A DNA stretch of 64,000 bases, taken from NCBI GenBank assembly GCA_934446455.1, contig CAKSEE010000007.1:7473-71472 (forward strand). Direction: 5' to 3'. This stretch comes from an uncultured Oscillospiraceae bacterium (GTDB lineage: Bacteria > Bacillota > Clostridia > Oscillospirales > Ruminococcaceae). The position numbers were made by a program, and so were the translations under genes. Below, piece after piece: positions 53,992 to 62,443 of this stretch. Below the pieces are notes generated by a model. The model saw only the letters and a list, made by a program, of their open reading frames with translations. It was not told where the DNA came from and ran no database searches. The number at the start of each line of letters is the position of its first letter. The first letter of the stretch is position 1.

Positions 53992-54711
53992 TCAGCGCAG
54001 ACGGCGGCGTCTGCGGTTCTCCCGCTCCGATTCGCGCTCCAGGTCGCGCGCTGCGCGGTACTGCGCCACAAACGCCTGCTCCAGCGGAGAATATTCCTCG
54101 CCCGCAGAGTCCGCGATAATGGGTTCCTCGGCGTGCCTTACAACGCGCTTTACCTCGGCTATGCCGGTGTTCAGCATAAGGTAATAAAACGGCGTGTCCG
54201 TAATATCCGTGTATCCGTCGCTTTTGAATATTACGGGATAAACGACCGTTTTTATCTCCGTTTCAATCGTTACCGCCCACCCGCGCCGTCTGCCGAAGCG
54301 CTTTATCTCCTCCCGGCGGATATCGGTTATCTCGCGGTAGTAGAAATATTCGCGCCTACCCCTGCCGTCGGTTACGATAAACGCGTCGTCCGTGAGCTCG
54401 CAGCGGTAGAACCTGCCTGCGTTTATCGCTGCAAATATCGTACCCGTGACGATTCCGACCGCGCCGTCAATCATCATGTCGATGAAGTCAGCCACTCCGT
54501 ACAGCACCTCGGCAAGCCCCGGGCAGTCCGTGCCGAGCCTTGCTATAAGCGCCGCGAACAGCACCACCGTAATCCCGCCCGTTATTATAAGTATCAGCTT
54601 CTCGTGCCTGAACGCGCAATGGAATGTCCCGCGCGTTCTGATAAGGCGCTCGGGACTGTCGGGCGCTTCCTGCGGGCGTTTTTCAAGGCTGACTTTCCTT
54701 ATCTCGTCCAT
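53992..54711 (-). CDS. Hypothetical membrane protein with PH-like domain (239 aa)
   Basis: A basic N-terminus is followed by two hydrophobic segments (LILIITGGITVVLFAALIA and AVGIVTGTIFAAI), then a beta-rich part (FYRCELTDDAFIVTDGRGRREYFYY, then WAVTIETEI) that resembles bacterial pleckstrin-like domains, and a charged tail ending RRRRRLR. Family not certain. It starts 12 bases after dgt in the minus direction, so it may share its transcript. Confidence 0.6.
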   Translation of the reverse strand: MDEIRKVSLEKRPQEAPDSPERLIRTRGTFHCAFRHEKLILIITGGITVVLFAALIARLGTDCPGLAEVLYGVADFIDMMIDGAVGIVTGTIFAAINAGRFYRCELTDDAFIVTDGRGRREYFYYREITDIRREEIKRFGRRRGWAVTIETEIKTVVYPVIFKSDGYTDITDTPFYYLMLNTGIAEVKRVVRHAEEPIIADSAGEEYSPLEQAFVAQYRAARDLERESERENRRRRRLR

Positions 54712-54723
54712 GCCCCCGCAGCG

Positions 54724-56145
54724 CTACGATATCGCGCTCAGGCTGCGGAAAAGCTCCTGCGCAAAGCCGTCCGTCATGCCGCACACATAGTCCGTTACAA
54801 GCTGAAGCCTGCACCTGCACTGCTCTGCGTCGTCCGCGCCGCGGCAGCTACTCTTGCATATCTCGGTGTAGTTGCCCGACATCACCGAAATAAGGTTCTC
54901 GTCGGTTATGCGCTGCTGCTCGGTATCGAAGCGCAGCGCTGCGCCCGTTATCCGCTCAAGCAGAAAGGTCATCATGGTGTCCGCGGCAAGCTCGGTGCGC
55001 AGTATGCCCGCAGAGCGGAACGCATACCTGCACGCTATGTCGCTCAGCGCCTTTGACAGTACGCGCGCGGGGGACGCTGCAAGCAGCTCCTGCGGAAATT
55101 CGCCCGCCATTATTGCATCGTAATTGTCGGTGAACGCGTCCGCAGCCGCCGTTATAAGCCTTGTCTGCATGAATATCATCCAGTTCTGCACTGCCTTTTC
55201 CTCCGGGTCGGGAAGCCCGTGCTTTTTTGCCGCCCACAGGCAGTCCGAAAGCTTCTGCGCCGCCTGCTGCGTAAGCTCAAGCTCCTCCTCCGTCTTGCAG
55301 CGCCCGGGCAGCTTGCTCAGCTCCTCAAGCAGCGCCTGAAACGAGATAAGCCCCTTTACTGCCGCGTCCTCGATGTCCGCGGTCTTGTACGCGATATCGT
55401 CCGCGCTCTCCAGCAGAAATGTGAGCGGATAGCGGCAGTCCACCGCCCCCGTAGAAGCGGCTATATCCTCGTAGAGCGCCTGTTCTGACACGAAGTAGCC
55501 CATCTTCTTGTCCTTGACGTTGCCGCTCCCCTTATCCATGCCAAGCGATGACACAGGGTACTTGACGATAGTGTTAAGCAGCGCGTATGTAAGGTTCATG
55601 CCGTGGTCGAGGTCCACAAGGCAGTGCAGCCTTGTGAGAACGCGCAGCGCCTGCGCATTGCCCTCGAAATGCAGCAGGTCGCCCTGCGCCTGAGGCGACA
55701 GAAGCTCCGTTACCGGAACGCCCTTAAAGCGAAGCGCGGGCAGGTTCTCGCCGAACCACTGCCGTATCGCAAACTCGCCGAAATGCCCGAACGGCGGGTT
55801 GCCTATGTCATGCACAAGTCCCGCGCATTTAAGGATATCGCAGCAGTTCTCGCGCGTCTGCCCGTCAACGCCCTGCACGCACTGCTCCTCAAGCCTGCGG
55901 AATACGATATCGCCGAGCGACCCCGCAAAGCTCGACACCTCGAGCGAATGCGTGAGCCTTGTGCGCACAAAGTCGCCGCGATTGAGCGGATAAACCTGCG
56001 TCTTGTCCTGAAGCCTGCGGAAGCTCGCGCTGCCGATAATCCTGTGGTAGTCCTTCCTGAATTCCGTGCGCACATCATTCGGAACATTGGAAACGTGCTG
56101 CCTGCTGCGCCTTGCGCACAGCAGCTGCTGCCAGGTCATAAGCAT
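54724..56145 (-). CDS. dgt: Deoxyguanosinetriphosphate triphosphohydrolase-like protein
   Basis: An HD-domain enzyme that removes triphosphate from dGTP or other dNTPs. The 473-residue protein has FRKDYHRIIGSASFRRLQDKTQV near 35, RTRLTHSLEVSSF near 65 (first metal His), HDIGNPPFGHFGE near 115 (HD pair), and a long helical rest. The start at 56145 (MLMTWQQLL) has GGCGGG close by; the frame is open to 56313 but that part is arginine-rich and unlikely. Confidence 0.9.
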   Translation of the reverse strand: MLMTWQQLLCARRSRQHVSNVPNDVRTEFRKDYHRIIGSASFRRLQDKTQVYPLNRGDFVRTRLTHSLEVSSFAGSLGDIVFRRLEEQCVQGVDGQTRENCCDILKCAGLVHDIGNPPFGHFGEFAIRQWFGENLPALRFKGVPVTELLSPQAQGDLLHFEGNAQALRVLTRLHCLVDLDHGMNLTYALLNTIVKYPVSSLGMDKGSGNVKDKKMGYFVSEQALYEDIAASTGAVDCRYPLTFLLESADDIAYKTADIEDAAVKGLISFQALLEELSKLPGRCKTEEELELTQQAAQKLSDCLWAAKKHGLPDPEEKAVQNWMIFMQTRLITAAADAFTDNYDAIMAGEFPQELLAASPARVLSKALSDIACRYAFRSAGILRTELAADTMMTFLLERITGAALRFDTEQQRITDENLISVMSGNYTEICKSSCRGADDAEQCRCRLQLVTDYVCGMTDGFAQELFRSLSAIS

Positions 56146-56390
56146 AACACCCGCCTTTCCCCGCACAAACTGCCGCCGTGCGGAATAAAATATAGAGGAG
56201 CCGCGCGCATAAACGCTGCGGCACCGACGGCGCAAAAAACAGCCGTCCATGCTGCCGCCGTTCGCTGAATAACTGACTTTCCAAGGGGCAATAATACCAA
56301 CAGCGGAACACAAGGGCGGCAGCGCACAAGCTCCGCGAGGTGTCAGAAAACAGGGACGATACGTCCCGCAGCGAAAGGAATGGTCTGAAA

Positions 56391-56732
56391 ATGTTAGTCA
56401 AGCGCGGAGAAATATACTACGCGGACTTAAGCCCCGTGGTAGGCTCAGAGCAGGGCGGCGTGCGCCCCGTACTGATAGTGCAGAACGATATCGGCAACAA
56501 GCACAGCCCCACGGTGATAGCAGCGGCAATAACCAGCCAGAAGGAGAAATCAAAACTGCCGACACATATCTCCCTCAACGCGGCATCCTGCGGTCTTGCA
56601 AAGGACTCGGTAGTGCTTCTTGAGCAGGTGCGTACATTGGACAAAAGACGATTGAAGGAGAGAATGGGCGAGCTTGACAGCGAATCCATGTCGCAGGTGA
56701 ACAACGCCCTGTCGGTAAGTTTCGGACTGTAA
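56391..56732 (+). CDS. mazF: MazF/PemK family endoribonuclease toxin, apparently without antitoxin
   Basis: The 113-residue protein matches the Bacillus NdoA/MazF type: VKRGEIYYADLSPVVGSEQGGVRPVLIVQND at the start (contains more than the usual catalytic Arg), the ITSQKEKSKLPTHI segment, and VVLLEQVRTLDKRRL. It cuts single-stranded mRNA at short motifs. No antitoxin gene precedes it; dgt on the other strand lies upstream. AAAGGA stands eleven bases before the ATG at 56391. Confidence 0.92.
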   Translation: MLVKRGEIYYADLSPVVGSEQGGVRPVLIVQNDIGNKHSPTVIAAAITSQKEKSKLPTHISLNAASCGLAKDSVVLLEQVRTLDKRRLKERMGELDSESMSQVNNALSVSFGL

Positions 56733-56739
56733 TACCGCA

Positions 56740-57011
56740 AGCGCCCTTATCGCTGATGAGGGCACCTCTAAAAACCGGTTTGAAAAGGGAAAATGGATAG
56801 AGTGCGCCGAATGCGAGGAAAACCGACGAAGTAAGGCTGTATGCCTTACAAGGAGGTGCAACACGACGTTGCGAAGCGAAATAACCGAGTGACGGCACGG
56901 ACGCCGTCACATCAGAAATTTCGCTTGTTGACAGACGCAGACGGCGTGCTATACACATTTTCCCTCAAACAAGGTTTTTAGGGGTGACCTTACTTGAGTG
57001 ATAAGGGCGCT
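56740..57011. repeat. MITE-like repeat (family 3) inside a terminator hairpin
   Basis: The element (56761-56990) has long inverted ends: GGCACCTCTAAAAACC on the left, GGTCACCCCTAAAAACC read from the right, both followed by TTTGA and GGGAAAATG. It sits in the loop of a perfect 12-bp stem, AGCGCCCTTATC (56740-56751) and GATAAGGGCGCT (57000-57011), which is probably the shared terminator of mazF and the 57-residue gene. No transposase. Confidence 0.75.
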
Positions 57012-57015
57012 TTGC

Positions 57016-57189
57016 CTATTGCTTCTTTATGTAGATGAACAGCGCCCACTGCCCTGCGGCGAGAAGCGCCACAAGCGCAGTAACAATAATCTGCGCCGCG
57101 CCCCAGCTCTCCATAAAAAGAACTATCACCGCAAGGGCAAGCGTGAGGAGTATTGCGTTGCGGAGAAACGATTTCTGCTGCTTGTTCAT
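57016..57189 (-). CDS. Small membrane protein (57 aa)
   Basis: [22 protein letters not shown] begins the first of two hydrophobic helices; the second ([21 protein letters not shown]) ends in KKQ. The ATG overlaps the folD stop (ATGA), so it is translated from the folD transcript. No family recognised. Length and composition are reasonable for a real gene. Confidence 0.65.
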   Translation of the reverse strand: MNKQQKSFLRNAILLTLALAVIVLFMESWGAAQIIVTALVALLAAGQWALFIYIKKQ

Positions 57190-58031
57190 CTGCTTTGTAT
57201 CTTCTTTGCCATGAGCGTGTTCTTCATGAGCATTGCAATCGTCATGGGACCTACTCCGCCGGGTACGGGCGTTATCCAGCCCGCCTTTTCGCTTACCTCG
57301 TCAAACTTAACGTCGCCGCAGAGCTTGCCCGTATCAAGGCGGTTTATGCCGACGTCGATAACGACGGCACCCTCTTTCACCATGTCAGCCGTAACGAAGT
57401 TGGGTCTGCCTACCGCCGCTACAAGGATATCCGCGCGGCGGCATACCTCCGCTAAGTTCTTTGTGCGGCTGTGGCATATCGTCACCGTGCCGTTTTCGTG
57501 CAGAAGCAGCATTGCCATGGGCTTGCCCACAATGTTGCTGCGCCCTATAACAACGCACTCCTTGCCGCTTATGTCAACGCCCGTGCTGTGGATAAGCTCC
57601 ATGCAGCCCGCAGGGGTGCATGGCAGGAAAGCGTAGTCGCCTATCATTATCCTGCCCACGTTTGAAGCGTGGAACGCGTCCACGTCCTTAAGCGGAGATA
57701 TGCGCGCTATCACCTCGGATTCGTCAAGGTGCTTCGGCAGCGGCAGCTGAACCAGTATGCCGTTTACCTCGGGGCGCGTGTTGAGCGCGTCCACAAGCTC
57801 CAGCAGCTGCGCCTGCGTTGTGTCTGCGGGCAGCGCGTATTCGTAGCTCTTTATGCCGCACGCCTCGCACGCCTTTTTCTTGTTGTTTACATAAACGCGG
57901 CTCGCGGGGTCGTCCCCTACGATAACTACCGCAAGACCTATGCTGTCCTTCCAGTCGCGCTCAACCTCGGCGCGCACCTGCTCCTTAACTGCGGTGGATA
58001 CCGCCTTTCCGTCAATTATCCTTGCTGCCAT
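57186..58031 (-). CDS. folD: Methylenetetrahydrofolate dehydrogenase/cyclohydrolase FolD
   Basis: Interconverts methylene- and formyl-tetrahydrofolate with NADP+. The 281-residue protein has [19 protein letters not shown] with the catalytic lysine near 55, PLPKHLDE near 98, [10 protein letters not shown] near 140, [15 protein letters not shown] near 165, and [16 protein letters not shown] near 260. The ATG at 58031 has GAGGACG upstream and overlaps the end of lgt by 20 bases. Confidence 0.96.
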   Translation of the reverse strand: MAARIIDGKAVSTAVKEQVRAEVERDWKDSIGLAVVIVGDDPASRVYVNNKKKACEACGIKSYEYALPADTTQAQLLELVDALNTRPEVNGILVQLPLPKHLDESEVIARISPLKDVDAFHASNVGRIMIGDYAFLPCTPAGCMELIHSTGVDISGKECVVIGRSNIVGKPMAMLLLHENGTVTICHSRTKNLAEVCRRADILVAAVGRPNFVTADMVKEGAVVIDVGINRLDTGKLCGDVKFDEVSEKAGWITPVPGGVGPMTIAMLMKNTLMAKKIQSR

Positions 58032-59169
58032 TTTCGTCCTCGCTTTCATTGCTCTCGGTTTTCCCGCCGTCCTCGGGTGATTCCTGCGCTGCCTGCTCCT
58101 GCGCGGGTGTTTCCTCGCTTTCAGCCGCAGACCCGCGCTCGGGCGCTGCAAGCTCTATGTCCTCAGCCTCGGGCGCAAGAATGCTCGGAGCGGTCTCCTT
58201 TGCGGCTCTTTTTGCCGCCGCCTTTGCCGCACGCTCCTCGGCTGCCTTTCGGTCTGCCGCCATAAGCTCCGCACATGCCTGCGAATTAACGTAAAGCGGT
58301 ATGCCCTTCTTTTCGGTGATTATCTTGAACACCACGAAAAGCGCTCCCGCCACGACAAAGCTTGCCGCGCCCACTATCTGCGATACCCTTAACTGCCCCG
58401 CCATAAGGCTGTCGGTGCGCAGTGACTCAATAAACGCCCTGCCTATGCCGTACCACGCAATATAAAGCAGCGTTATCTCGCCGTCGTAGCTGCGCAGCTT
58501 CTTTGAGTAGAAATGCAGCAGGATAAAGCCCAGCAGGCACCATGTGCTCTCGTAAAGGAAGCACGGGTGCACAAGCTGCCCCGCCTCAACCTCGCGGGAA
58601 ATAATCGTGCCCGTCATGCCGAAAATCCAGTCGTCCGCGCAGACGCTGCCGTGCGCCTCCTGATTTATAAGGTTGCCCCAGCGGCCGAGGGTCTGCCCGA
58701 TAAGGAAGCCCAGCGACGCTATGTCGGTCATCGCAAAGAAGTTCACCTTGCGCACCCTGCACGCAATGTAGCCCGCAAGGAAGCCGCCGATAACGCCGCC
58801 GTAAATTGCAAGCCCGCCGTCGCGTATCGTAGTGAACGTCGTCACGAAATTATAGCTCATGCCCGAATCGGGGTTAAGCGTTGTGAATACGCAGTAGTAA
58901 ATTCGCGCGCCGATGAATCCGCAGATTATCGCCACAAACACAACGTCGAACACTCTGTCCTTGTTGAGCCCGAAGTCCTTTGTGCGGTGCATTGCGTACA
59001 AATACGCAAGGATAACGCCAACTGTGATTATAACGCCGTACCAGTATATCGATATCCCGAAAAGCTCGAATCCCCTGTAGTAGTTAATCGCAAGCCCGCC
59101 GAACAGGTTCGGGAACTCTACCTCTATCTCCTGTGTTACGGGTACTGCCAGCTGTAACAATGATGTCAT
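58012..59169 (-). CDS. lgt: Prolipoprotein diacylglyceryl transferase with long acidic tail
   Basis: Lgt attaches diacylglycerol to the lipobox cysteine of lipoproteins, such as the one at 11070. The 385-residue protein has about seven membrane helices, [14 protein letters not shown] near 115, and the signature [13 protein letters not shown] near 162. After residue 300 it continues with an Ala/Glu/Lys-rich, then Glu/Ser-rich tail of about 85 residues that is absent from most Lgt proteins and is probably cytoplasmic and disordered. Confidence 0.94.
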   Translation of the reverse strand: MTSLLQLAVPVTQEIEVEFPNLFGGLAINYYRGFELFGISIYWYGVIITVGVILAYLYAMHRTKDFGLNKDRVFDVVFVAIICGFIGARIYYCVFTTLNPDSGMSYNFVTTFTTIRDGGLAIYGGVIGGFLAGYIACRVRKVNFFAMTDIASLGFLIGQTLGRWGNLINQEAHGSVCADDWIFGMTGTIISREVEAGQLVHPCFLYESTWCLLGFILLHFYSKKLRSYDGEITLLYIAWYGIGRAFIESLRTDSLMAGQLRVSQIVGAASFVVAGALFVVFKIITEKKGIPLYVNSQACAELMAADRKAAEERAAKAAAKRAAKETAPSILAPEAEDIELAAPERGSAAESEETPAQEQAAQESPEDGGKTESNESEDENGSKDN

Positions 59170-59184
59170 TTTGCTCTCCTTTCG

Positions 59185-60447
59185 TCAGCAGGGTCTTACC
59201 ACTGACATACACGAGTTTTCCTCGTCAAAGCCGCTCAGCTTTTCAAGCATGGTCTGATAATCCGCCGCAGCGGCGTTCTCAGCCGCAGCATAGGGCGCAG
59301 CGCCCGCAAGCGCCATGTCCGTGATAAGCTGCGCGTACGCCTCGACATTGTTGAACGTGCGGATATTGTCGCCGTGAATCTGCTTCTTAAGCCGCAGGAA
59401 CACCTCTTTGTCGGGCGGCGTCTGCCTGAAATGCCGTATCGTTTCCATAACGGCGGCGCGCACCCGCTCGGGGTCGTCGCTCTCGCCGGTTATCGTGGGA
59501 AGCACCGTGCCGCGTATGCGCACTGTCCCCGTGCTGAATTCATCGTTGATAAGCCCGCTGTCGCGCATATTCATATAAAAGTCGGACATCTCGCCGAACA
59601 TTATCTCAAACAGCAGGTCAAAATAGAGCGTGTCCTCCATCGCCTTTTCCGCAGGCAGCTCGTCGCGCTTGAAGCCTATTGCGAAAAGCGGCTTTGCAAC
59701 GGGCATTTCGCACTCGGCGTATTTCTCGGCTGTCTCGTGCGGCTCCTGCACGCGGTTGAGAGACAGCTGCACGGGAGGCTTTGGCTTCAGGCAGCGGTCG
59801 ATTATCGCGCGCGCCCTGTCGGGGTCGAAGTTCCCCACGATAACAAGCGTCATGTTCTGCGGGTGGTAAAACGCCTCGTAAACCTCGTAAAGCATTTTGT
59901 CGGTTATGTGCGAAATGCTCTCCGCCGTGCCCGCTATGTCGTTTCTCACGGGGTTATTTACGTAAATACCGTTCAGCAGCTGAAGCAGCAGCCGCCAGTT
60001 GGGGCTGTCGTCGTACATCGCTATCTCCTGCCCGATTATGCCGCGCTCCTTCTCCACGTTTTCGGGCGTGAAGTAGGGACCGGTGACAAAGTTGAGCAGT
60101 ATTTCAAGGCTCTCCTCAAACCCGTGCGAAGCGGTGAAGTAGTACACCGTGCTTTCATGCCCCGTGCCCGCGTTGCTTGATGCGCCCGTTTTTGCAAACA
60201 GCTTGAGCGCGTCCTTGTCCTCGCTCTCAAACAGCTTGTGCTCAAGGTAATGCGCCGTGCCGTCGGGGATATCGAAGCGCTTTCCATTGAGCGTATAGCT
60301 GTTGTCCATTGAGCCGAAGCGCACCGCTATCTGCGCGGTCGCCGTGGAGTAGCCCTCCATGGGGCGCATATATACCGTAACGCCCGAGCTGTGCACGTAT
60401 TTCTCGCAGCTTTCATTCGCAGCCTTGCAGCGTATTATTTCACTCAT
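59185..60447 (-). CDS. yfmH: M16-type peptidase YfmH
   Basis: The 420-residue protein has the inverted zinc motif HYLEHKLFE (HxxEH) near 67 and a later glutamate in EIAMYDD, as in M16B peptidases. In Bacillus the YfmF-YfmH pair is tied to maturation of modified elongation factor P. GTGGAGCA precedes the ATG, and the start overlaps the yfmF stop by four bases. Confidence 0.9.
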   Translation of the reverse strand: MSEIIRCKAANESCEKYVHSSGVTVYMRPMEGYSTATAQIAVRFGSMDNSYTLNGKRFDIPDGTAHYLEHKLFESEDKDALKLFAKTGASSNAGTGHESTVYYFTASHGFEESLEILLNFVTGPYFTPENVEKERGIIGQEIAMYDDSPNWRLLLQLLNGIYVNNPVRNDIAGTAESISHITDKMLYEVYEAFYHPQNMTLVIVGNFDPDRARAIIDRCLKPKPPVQLSLNRVQEPHETAEKYAECEMPVAKPLFAIGFKRDELPAEKAMEDTLYFDLLFEIMFGEMSDFYMNMRDSGLINDEFSTGTVRIRGTVLPTITGESDDPERVRAAVMETIRHFRQTPPDKEVFLRLKKQIHGDNIRTFNNVEAYAQLITDMALAGAAPYAAAENAAAADYQTMLEKLSGFDEENSCMSVVRPC

Positions 60448-61679
60448 TGCTCCACCTCCGCAGGACTAAGCGTGTAGACTGTATCAAGCGTATACAGCCG
60501 CGCCGCCGCCTGAACTCTTTCAGCAGTCACCGCGTCAAGCATGTCCCTGTATTCCTCGGGGGATATGATTTCTCCGCCGAGCACCTGCCCGAGATACCAC
60601 CCCGAAATCGCCGAGGCGCTGTCGTATATCCCCGAAAGCTCGCCGCGCGCTGCGGTTTTCGCTTCCTCAAGCTCCTCTGCGGTGACGCCGTTTTCGCAGA
60701 TGTTCTCAAACTCGCGCAGTATAGCGCGCTGCGTAAGCTCTACGTTGTGCGGCTCAACGCCCGCATACGCCGTAAGCGTGCGCTTGAAGCGGTTGGAAAG
60801 GCACGAGCAGTAATAGCACAGCGACTGCTTCTCCCTTATATTCGTAAAGAAGCGCGACGTGGGTATCCCGCCCAGAATAAGTGAGAAAATCGCGTTCGCC
60901 GCGCGGTCGGTAAGCTCGGGCGCCTTGAAGTACATACGCGTTACCGCCTGCTGCATCTGCGCGCTGTCCTTAGCGTAACGCGGCTGCGGCTTGAGTATAC
61001 TCGGCTTTGCGGAGATCCCGCACACGTCGTGCCTGTCCACCCCTGCAAACGCCTCGGAAAATATCCTCTCCGCCGTGGAAAAATCGCTGCACCCCGCGCA
61101 GATTATCTCGATATGCCCGCGCTCAATAAGCCGCCTGTAAGCGCGCCATGCGCCCTCGGGCGTAATGCTCTCCGCCTCCTGCACCGTGCCGAGAAGCCCC
61201 TTGCCCTGCGGCTCGCCCTCGAACGCGGTGAAGGCTGCGTTGTATTTCGCAAGCGCCTTTTTGTCGTTTACAATGCCGCGGATTATGTCCGCAAGCTCCG
61301 CGCGCAGCACGCCTGCCGTCTGCGGGTCGAATGCGCCGTCCTTTGTTTTCGGGCGGAACAGGCATTCGAGCAGCGTTTCGCAGCAGCCCCTCTCGAGCTG
61401 CTCGCCGTTCAGCGCGTAGCCGTCGCCTATCACCGAAGCCGTGATGGACGAGCAGAACATATCGCCGCCGAATGTGTTGTTGTTCACGCAGGTCATGCCG
61501 TAAAGGTCCGCATATCTGTTGGACATACTCTTGTAGTCGGGGTATCGCTCACAGCTGTCCGTCAGCAGGTAGGACACCAGCGCGCAGTCAGCGCGGCTCA
61601 GATTCTCAAAATCCGTGTAAATGTTAATGCTTATCTGATTTATCTTGAAGTGGCTGTCCGTGAGCGTTCCGAACCACAC
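60444..61679 (-). CDS. yfmF: M16-like protein YfmF (non-catalytic partner)
   Basis: The 411-residue protein has the M16 fold pattern (FKINQISINIYTDFENLSRAD, RFFTNIREKQSLCYYCSC, EELEEAK) but no HxxEH, so it should be the inactive partner of YfmH. The GTG at 61679 follows AGGCGAGG and is the only plausible start: the frame is closed about 50 bases upstream. Confidence 0.88.
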   Translation of the reverse strand: MWFGTLTDSHFKINQISINIYTDFENLSRADCALVSYLLTDSCERYPDYKSMSNRYADLYGMTCVNNNTFGGDMFCSSITASVIGDGYALNGEQLERGCCETLLECLFRPKTKDGAFDPQTAGVLRAELADIIRGIVNDKKALAKYNAAFTAFEGEPQGKGLLGTVQEAESITPEGAWRAYRRLIERGHIEIICAGCSDFSTAERIFSEAFAGVDRHDVCGISAKPSILKPQPRYAKDSAQMQQAVTRMYFKAPELTDRAANAIFSLILGGIPTSRFFTNIREKQSLCYYCSCLSNRFKRTLTAYAGVEPHNVELTQRAILREFENICENGVTAEELEEAKTAARGELSGIYDSASAISGWYLGQVLGGEIISPEEYRDMLDAVTAERVQAAARLYTLDTVYTLSPAEVEQ

Positions 61680-61828
61680 GCCCTCGCCTATGCTTCGTCT
61701 GTTAAACTTGATTATATTTCATCATTCCTTTGTGTTACGTTATATTATGCAGGGTTACACCTTGCAAGCCTACTTTATAGTATACCATATAATGCGTTTT
61801 ATTTCCATACCTTTTGTGTGAAAAATAG

Positions 61829-61960
61829 CAAAAAAAATGAGCCCCTAAAGGCTCGGTGCGGATATCCGCGAGATGAAATAATAACTATGTGTAGAACAAA
61901 AGAAAGGAGACAACTAAACAAAACAAATGAGTCGGAGGTTTGTATCCGGACCATTTATTT
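61829..61960 (-). ncRNA. Candidate small RNA with anti-Shine-Dalgarno motifs
   Basis: Between a consensus promoter (61967-61995) and a terminator (stem GAGCC/GGCTC at 61839-61854, then eight U) lie about 130 bases with no gene. The minus-strand RNA contains CCUCC (complement of 61934-61938) and UCUCC (complement of 61906-61910) in unpaired A/U-rich sequence, then a palindromic stem GCGGATATCCGC and the terminator. The plan resembles the 4.3-kb candidate. The rest of the 764-base gap holds repeat copy C and the gltA terminator. Confidence 0.65.
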
Positions 61961-61966
61961 GATTAT

Positions 61967-61995
61967 ATTATACAGTCTTTTGGCTGTTCTGTCAA
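61967..61995 (-). promoter_or_regulatory. Perfect-consensus promoter of the 61.9-kb small RNA
   Basis: Minus strand: TTGACA (61990-61995), 17-base spacer, TATAAT (61967-61972), both exact. Confidence 0.9.
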
Positions 61996-62145
61996 TAACT
62001 TTTTGTGAAATTATTCTTTTTCGTACATTCTACACAAATTAGCAATTGCTTCTTTGTCAGTCATTTGTAAATCAAGAGGGATTTTTGTATTATTATGGTG
62101 TTTCCTCATTCCCCGCGAACAACTGCAGCGTCACAGAAACAAGAA

Positions 62146-62400
62146 AGAGCCGTGCATACGCCCGGCTCTCAGCTTGTCGAAAAAATCATTTTTGCCCGCG
62201 TATGCGGGCTTCAAAATAACTTTTTTGCCTCGGGCTTCCCGAGGCAAAAAACTCTTCTATCTCAGCAAGTGTGTACGCGACGGCTTCGCCTTACGCAATG
62301 CGGCGAGCCGACAATGAGTGCGCGCAGCTGAGATGCTTCGTCGGAAAAGTCCCAACGGGACTTTTTCGACGGTCTCAGAGCCGTGCATACGCCCGGCTCT
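62146..62400 (-). repeat. Repeat family 1, copy C, between two copies of the gltA terminator
   Basis: The 24-base hairpin (AGAGCCG ... CGGCTCT) is present at 62146-62169 and identical at 62377-62400. Read from gltA, only the far copy (62146) is followed by a U-rich run (TTTCTTGTTT). The element between (62170-62376, 207 bp) is diverged from copies A and B in its stems but keeps the loops CAAGTGTG and CAATGAGTGCGCGCAG. Confidence 0.85.
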
Positions 62401-62443
62401 CCTGCCGTAACCCCGATCACAGAATTATCTGACGACTATAGCA

